Assembly (NCBI GenBank): GCA_949841355.1 | Contig: CATKZP010000001.1 | Location: 1-64,000 of the forward strand | Source of the DNA: an uncultured Oscillospiraceae bacterium | Lineage (GTDB): Bacteria; Bacillota; Clostridia; Oscillospirales; Oscillospiraceae | Length of the DNA: 64,000 nt | Direction: 5' to 3' | In this document: positions 60,102 through 64,000 of the stretch, one piece after another | Position numbering within the stretch: the first letter of the stretch is position 1 | How the letters are laid out: each line of letters begins with the position of its first letter | Program-made: the position numbers and the translations under genes | Notes under the pieces: model-generated | Told to the model about the DNA's origin: nothing | Databases searched by the model: none | The model's input: only the letters and a program-made list of their open reading frames with translations

Positions 60102-62203
60102 GAGCCCACCGCCCTTCTCTCCGCCCGCAGGGGGGCCTCGGCGGTGATATTGCCCAGGGCCTGAATCTGTACGCTGCTGGTGATCTCATTGAAGGACAGC
60201 ACGTACACGTTGGGGTAAAATTGGGTAATCATTTTGCTGAAATAGCCGCGAATGACCTGGCTGACCAAAATCACCGGTGTCTGGGCCAGATCGCCAAACT
60301 TTTTCAGGTGCTCGGCCATCTGGGAGATGATGGTCTGCATCAGATCGGGGCCCATGGCCAGGTACACGCCCTGCTCGTTGCGGGTGAGGGAGGAGATGAT
60401 CTTCTTCTCCACCTCGGCGTCCAGGGTGATGACCCGCAGCTGCCCGTCCTCGCAGAACCTTCTGGTGATGGTGCGGGCCAGCGCGCCGCGGACCTGTTCG
60501 GTGGTCATATCCATGTCCCTGCCCTGGCTGACGGCCTCGGCGGCGGTCTCCAGAATGGTGCCCAGGTCCTTGATGGGCACCCCCTCCTGGAGAAGGTTGC
60601 GCAGCAGCTTCTCCAGCTTGGCGTAGGGCAGGATATTGGGCACGATCTCCTCCACCAGCTCGGGGGCGGACTGCTTCAAGTTTTCCACCAGGCGGATGGT
60701 CTCGGCGCGGTTGAGCAGCTCGTAGGCGTGCTTTTTCACCGTCTCGGCCAGGTGGGTGAGCATAACCGACAGCGGGTCGATGACGTTGTAGCCGTAGATC
60801 TCCGCCATCTCCTTGTTCTCGGGGAGAATCCACCGGGAGGGGATGCCGTAGGCCGGCTCGATGGTCTCGATGCCGTCGATCTCTCCCAGGGGGTTGGGGG
60901 GCTCCAGCGCTAAGTAGTAGTCCACCAGGATCTCGCCCTCGGCCACCACCTCGCCCTTGATGCGGATGGAGTACTGGTTGGTGCCCAGGGTGGAGCCGTC
61001 GTGCAGCCGGATGGAGGGGATGACGAAGCCCATATCCTGGGCGTACTGCCGCCGGAAGATGACGATGCGGCTGATGAGCTTGCCGCCGTGGCTCTCGTCC
61101 ACCAGGGGGATGAGGCTGTAGCCAAACTCCATCTCCACCGGTTCCACCGACAGCAGGGAATAGACGTTGTTGATATCCTTGTAGTAGTCGCTCTCGCTGG
61201 GGGCCGCCGCCTCGGGGGGCGCCTCGGGGACCTGGGCCGCCGCCACGTCGGCCTGACGCTGGGCGTCCATCCGCCGGGTGAGGAAAAATCCTCCCGCCAG
61301 CAGCGCCGCGCCGCCCACAAACAGCGGGACCGTGGGCGTGCCGGGGATGAGGGCCAGAATCACCAGAATGACGCCCGTGGTCATAATGGCCCGGGGCTGG
61401 GCGGTGAACTGGCCCATCACGTCGGTGTTCAGGCTGCCGTCGGACACGGAGCGGGTGACGATCATGCCCGTGGCGGTGGAGATCATCAGAGACGGGATCT
61501 GTGACACCAGGCCGTCACCGATGGTGAGGATGCAGTAGTTGTTCATCACGTCCATGATGTCGCCGCCGTTCACCACCACGCCGATGATGATGCCGCCCAC
61601 TAGGTTGATGATGGTGATGACGATGGACATGGTGGAGTCGCCCTTGACGATCTTGGTGGCGCCGTCCATAGCGCCATAGAAGTCGGCTTCCTTCTGGATC
61701 TTCTCCCGGCGCGCCCGAGCCTGCTGCTCGTCGATGAGGCCGGAGGACAGGTCCGCGTCAATGGCCATCTGCTTGCCGGGCATGGCGTCCAGGGTGAAGC
61801 GGGCGGCCACCTCGGATACGCGCTCGGCGCCCTTGGTGATGACGATGAGCTGGACCAGCACAATGATAAAGAAGATGACGAAGCCGACTACCACATTGCC
61901 GCCGGTGACCAGCTGGCCGAAGTTTTGGATGACTATGCCGGGGTCGCCGGTGGTGAGAATCATCCGGGTACTGGACACGTTCATGCCCAGCCGGAACAGG
62001 GTTGTGATGAGCAGCAGCGAGGGGAAAATAGAGAACTCCAGCGCGTCGGAGATATTCATGGTAATCATCAGGATCATGATGGACAGTCCGATGTTCACCA
62101 CCAGCAGAATATCCAGGATGGCGGGGTTCAGGGGGATAAACAGGAACATGACCACGACCACCACAAACAGCGCTATGACATTGTTCAAAATACGTTTGAG
62201 CAC
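60098..62203 (-). CDS. flhA: Flagellar export gate protein FlhA
   Basis: Core of the flagellar type III export gate, 701 residues. About eight N-terminal TM helices (VVVVVMFLFIPLNPAILDIL first) are followed by the FHIPEP-region features: FTLDAMPGKQMAIDADLSSG and GAMDGATKIVKGDS-like text near residue 210. A cytoplasmic domain of about 340 residues ends the protein; it docks chaperone-substrate complexes. The start is taken as GTG at 62203, 8 bases after AGGAGGTGA; the GTG at 62215 lies inside that ribosome site. It lies between flhB and fliA; flhF and flhG, often found here, are absent. Confidence 0.95.
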   Translation of the reverse strand: MLKRILNNVIALFVVVVVMFLFIPLNPAILDILLVVNIGLSIMILMITMNISDALEFSIFPSLLLITTLFRLGMNVSSTRMILTTGDPGIVIQNFGQLVTGGNVVVGFVIFFIIVLVQLIVITKGAERVSEVAARFTLDAMPGKQMAIDADLSSGLIDEQQARARREKIQKEADFYGAMDGATKIVKGDSTMSIVITIINLVGGIIIGVVVNGGDIMDVMNNYCILTIGDGLVSQIPSLMISTATGMIVTRSVSDGSLNTDVMGQFTAQPRAIMTTGVILVILALIPGTPTVPLFVGGAALLAGGFFLTRRMDAQRQADVAAAQVPEAPPEAAAPSESDYYKDINNVYSLLSVEPVEMEFGYSLIPLVDESHGGKLISRIVIFRRQYAQDMGFVIPSIRLHDGSTLGTNQYSIRIKGEVVAEGEILVDYYLALEPPNPLGEIDGIETIEPAYGIPSRWILPENKEMAEIYGYNVIDPLSVMLTHLAETVKKHAYELLNRAETIRLVENLKQSAPELVEEIVPNILPYAKLEKLLRNLLQEGVPIKDLGTILETAAEAVSQGRDMDMTTEQVRGALARTITRRFCEDGQLRVITLDAEVEKKIISSLTRNEQGVYLAMGPDLMQTIISQMAEHLKKFGDLAQTPVILVSQVIRGYFSKMITQFYPNVYVLSFNEITSSVQIQALGNITAEAPLRAERRAVGS

Positions 62204-62239
62204 GTGTGGTCTCACCTCCTGGTGGGTCGTCCCGGTCGT

Positions 62240-63310
62240 TTACTTTACGATCTGCTTCTTGTCGTTCAGCTTGAAGATATACACCAGCACCTCCGCCACC
62301 GCGCCGTACAGCTCCGGCGGAATCATCTGGTTCAGCTCCGTCTGCGCGTACAGTGCCCGGGCCAGGGGCACGTTTTCAATGACGGCCACCTTGTTCTCCT
62401 CGGCAATCTGAACGATGCGCAGCGCCACGTTATCCTGGCCCTTGGCCAGCACAATGGGGGCGTCGTCCTGGTCCGGCTTATAGCGCAGGGCCACGGCGAA
62501 GTGGGTGGGGTTACGGATGACCACGTCCGCCCCGGGCACCTGCTGCATCATGCGCTGCTGGGCCCGCCGGCGCTGGATCTCCTTAATCTTCCCCTTCACC
62601 TGGGGGTCGCCTTCCATCTGTTTGTATTCCTCTTTGACCTCCTGCTTGGTCATCATCATGTTCTTCTCGTAATCCCACCACTGGTAGAAGAAGTCCATGG
62701 CGGCCACCGCCACAAAGGCAATGCAGATACGCACCACCATTCCCCCCGCCATCTCCACCAAATGGGCCACGGCGGCGGGCAGCTCGGTATACAGGTAGTT
62801 GGAGCTTTCCAGGAACATATCCCGGATGCTCAGCGAGATGATCGCCATTAAAATGACGATCTTGATGAGGTTTTTCAGGGTTTCCACCAAGCTCTTCAGG
62901 GAGAAGAGCCGTTTGAAGCCCTGAAGGGGGCTGAGCCGGCTGAATTTCGGCTTCATGGACTCGGTGCTCACCAGGAACTGGGTCTGGGCGAAGGTGGCCG
63001 CCACGGCGCACAAAATGGCCACCGCCGCCACAATTCCCACCGTTTTCAGCGCCAGCACAATTCCCTGGACCGCCAGCTCGGCGCACACGCCGCCCACATC
63101 CCGGGATTCCTCCCCCGCGGTGGTGAGGCACAGCGTCATGAACCCGCCGATCTGCTGGGCGAAGGAACCGGTGAGCAGCCACAGCGTGCCGAAGGTGCCC
63201 AGCAGGCTGGCCACCGCCACGGCGTCCTGGCTTTTAAAGACGTTACCCTTTTTTCGTTCGTCCCGTCGCTTTTTTGGTGTCGCTTTTTCTGTTTTATTTC
63301 CCTCGGGCAA
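62240..63310 (-). CDS. flhB: Flagellar export switch protein FlhB
   Basis: Export-gate protein of 356 residues that switches substrate class from hook to filament after self-cleavage. A charged N-terminus (KTEKATPKKRRDERKKGNVF) is followed by four TM helices. The cytoplasmic domain has the autocleavage motif NPTH in VIRNPTHFAVALRY, then APIVLAKGQDNVALRIVQIA and PPELYGAVAEVLVYIF. The proposed start is TTG at 63310, with GGGGGGA 6 bases upstream and MPEGNKTEKAT as the family-like beginning. A soluble paralogue of its C-terminal domain is at 27525-27875. Confidence 0.95.
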   Translation of the reverse strand: MPEGNKTEKATPKKRRDERKKGNVFKSQDAVAVASLLGTFGTLWLLTGSFAQQIGGFMTLCLTTAGEESRDVGGVCAELAVQGIVLALKTVGIVAAVAILCAVAATFAQTQFLVSTESMKPKFSRLSPLQGFKRLFSLKSLVETLKNLIKIVILMAIISLSIRDMFLESSNYLYTELPAAVAHLVEMAGGMVVRICIAFVAVAAMDFFYQWWDYEKNMMMTKQEVKEEYKQMEGDPQVKGKIKEIQRRRAQQRMMQQVPGADVVIRNPTHFAVALRYKPDQDDAPIVLAKGQDNVALRIVQIAEENKVAVIENVPLARALYAQTELNQMIPPELYGAVAEVLVYIFKLNDKKQIVK

Positions 63311-63416
63311 CGTCTGTCCCCCCTTAGATCCCGCGAACCCCTGTCCTCAGAAGGGAGGAGGAAGAGGAATGTCAAAAACTATCTGTTGTTTTTTGGAAAA
63401 TCATGACGAAAAGAAA

Positions 63417-64000
63417 TCACCCGCTCAGGGTCAGCACGTCATGAAGCGCATTGAGCATCGCCGCCTCCGCCTGGAGGAGGAACTCGCTGAAGGGGACGGT
63501 GAGCACCAGCAGCAGCGCCAGCCCCACGATGACCTTCAGCTCGATGTTGATGGCGAACACGTTGATCTGCGGAATGACCTTCATCAGCACCCCCATGCCT
63601 ACCTGAGCGATGAGCTCGGCGGCCAGTATGGGCATACTCAGCTTGATTCCCAGCACCGTGCACTCCACGAACAGCTCCAGCAGCAGCTCATAGGCCGGCA
63701 GGCCGATGGCCACCTGCCCATAGGGGACCAGCTCCCCGGAGGTGAGGAAAATGCGCAGCAGGGTCAGATGCCCCCCCGCCGCGAAAAACAGCAGGGTCAT
63801 CAGCGCGTTGAGGATCTGACCGGTGACGGACATGTTGGCCGAGGTTCCCGGGTCATACATCTGATTCATGGTCATACCCATCTGGGTGTCGATGATGGAG
63901 CCGGCCAGCTGAGGGATGTAGAAGAAGATGTTGGCCACCATGCCCAGCAGGAAGCCCACCGCCAGCTCCAGCAGCATCCGCACCGCCAGCTCCACAATCC
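63417..64000 (-). CDS. fliR: Flagellar export protein FliR (N-terminus beyond the window)
   Basis: Membrane component of the export gate with FliP and FliQ. Only the C-terminal 194 or so residues are present; FliR is normally about 255-260, so roughly 65 residues lie beyond base 64000. Visible features: VGFLLGMVANIFFYIPQLAG, SIIDTQMGMTMNQMYDP, a stretch of hydrophobic helices and MPILAAELIAQVGMGVLMKV near the end. These are typical FliR patterns. The order fliR-flhB-flhA matches the common flagellar cluster. The 106-base gap to flhB carries no recognised signal. Confidence 0.93.
   Translation of the reverse strand, partial: IVELAVRMLLELAVGFLLGMVANIFFYIPQLAGSIIDTQMGMTMNQMYDPGTSANMSVTGQILNALMTLLFFAAGGHLTLLRIFLTSGELVPYGQVAIGLPAYELLLELFVECTVLGIKLSMPILAAELIAQVGMGVLMKVIPQINVFAINIELKVIVGLALLLVLTVPFSEFLLQAEAAMLNALHDVLTLSG

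Overview
The window is about 62% GC by eye, with dense gene packing, AAGGAGG-type ribosome binding sites and Bacillus/Clostridium-type gene orders. It looks like a chromosomal segment of a motile, anaerobic, high-GC member of the Clostridia. The Oscillospiraceae (Flavonifractor/Intestinimonas/Oscillibacter-like gut bacteria) are my best guess from protein flavour. No RNA genes, CRISPR arrays, insertion sequences or prophage are visible.

Left part (1-17 kb), metabolism and sensing: mannonate dehydratase (uxuA, minus). Then a Cache-type chemoreceptor, and a sugar-binding lipoprotein followed by a hybrid histidine kinase with two receiver domains. A lone serine recombinase with an apparent ATT start follows. 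A minus-strand operon comes next: hypB, a 931-aa iron-sulfur flavoprotein, hypA and a DUF5692-like multi-pass membrane protein. After it come bioY under a well-formed BirA-type operator, a SprA-related HExxH protein and a MATE exporter.

Middle (17-42 kb), cell surface and motility: a minus-strand series reads fliK-like, flhB-C-terminal-like, PilZ, two very large S-layer-homology (SLH) proteins, PilZ. Divergent from it is cheA-cheW-cheR-cheB, whose upstream region carries a sigma-D (sigma-28) promoter. Then comes the Bacillus-like order flgM-flgN-flgK-flgL-yviE-like-fliW-csrA plus a YjfB-type small protein, also with a sigma-D promoter. A stand-alone Clp-type AAA+ ATPase follows.

Right part (42-64 kb): a minus-strand operon of an FtsE-like ABC ATPase, a second chemoreceptor, an FtsA/PilM-fold ATPase and a single-pass membrane protein. 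A C39-type peptidase diverges from it. Then fliD-fliS-fliT-like (minus), a ParA-type ATPase with a ComFB-domain protein (plus), and a long minus-strand flagellar/chemotaxis operon: fliR (cut by the window end), flhB, flhA, fliA, two rod/hook proteins, cheC, cheD, cheV and a degenerate EAL-HDOD protein.

Together the genes supply the export gate, rod, hook-filament junction, cap and chaperones of the flagellum, its sigma-28/FlgM/CsrA-FliW control layer and most of a chemotaxis pathway. CheY, flagellin and FlhF/FlhG are not in the window. Four probable c-di-GMP-type receptor proteins (two PilZ, one ComFB, one degenerate EAL) are present, with no GGDEF or intact EAL enzyme. The least-explained units are the hypB-flavoprotein-hypA-DUF5692 operon, the ParA-ComFB pair, the SLH/PilZ series and the FtsE-like/FtsA-like/chemoreceptor operon.
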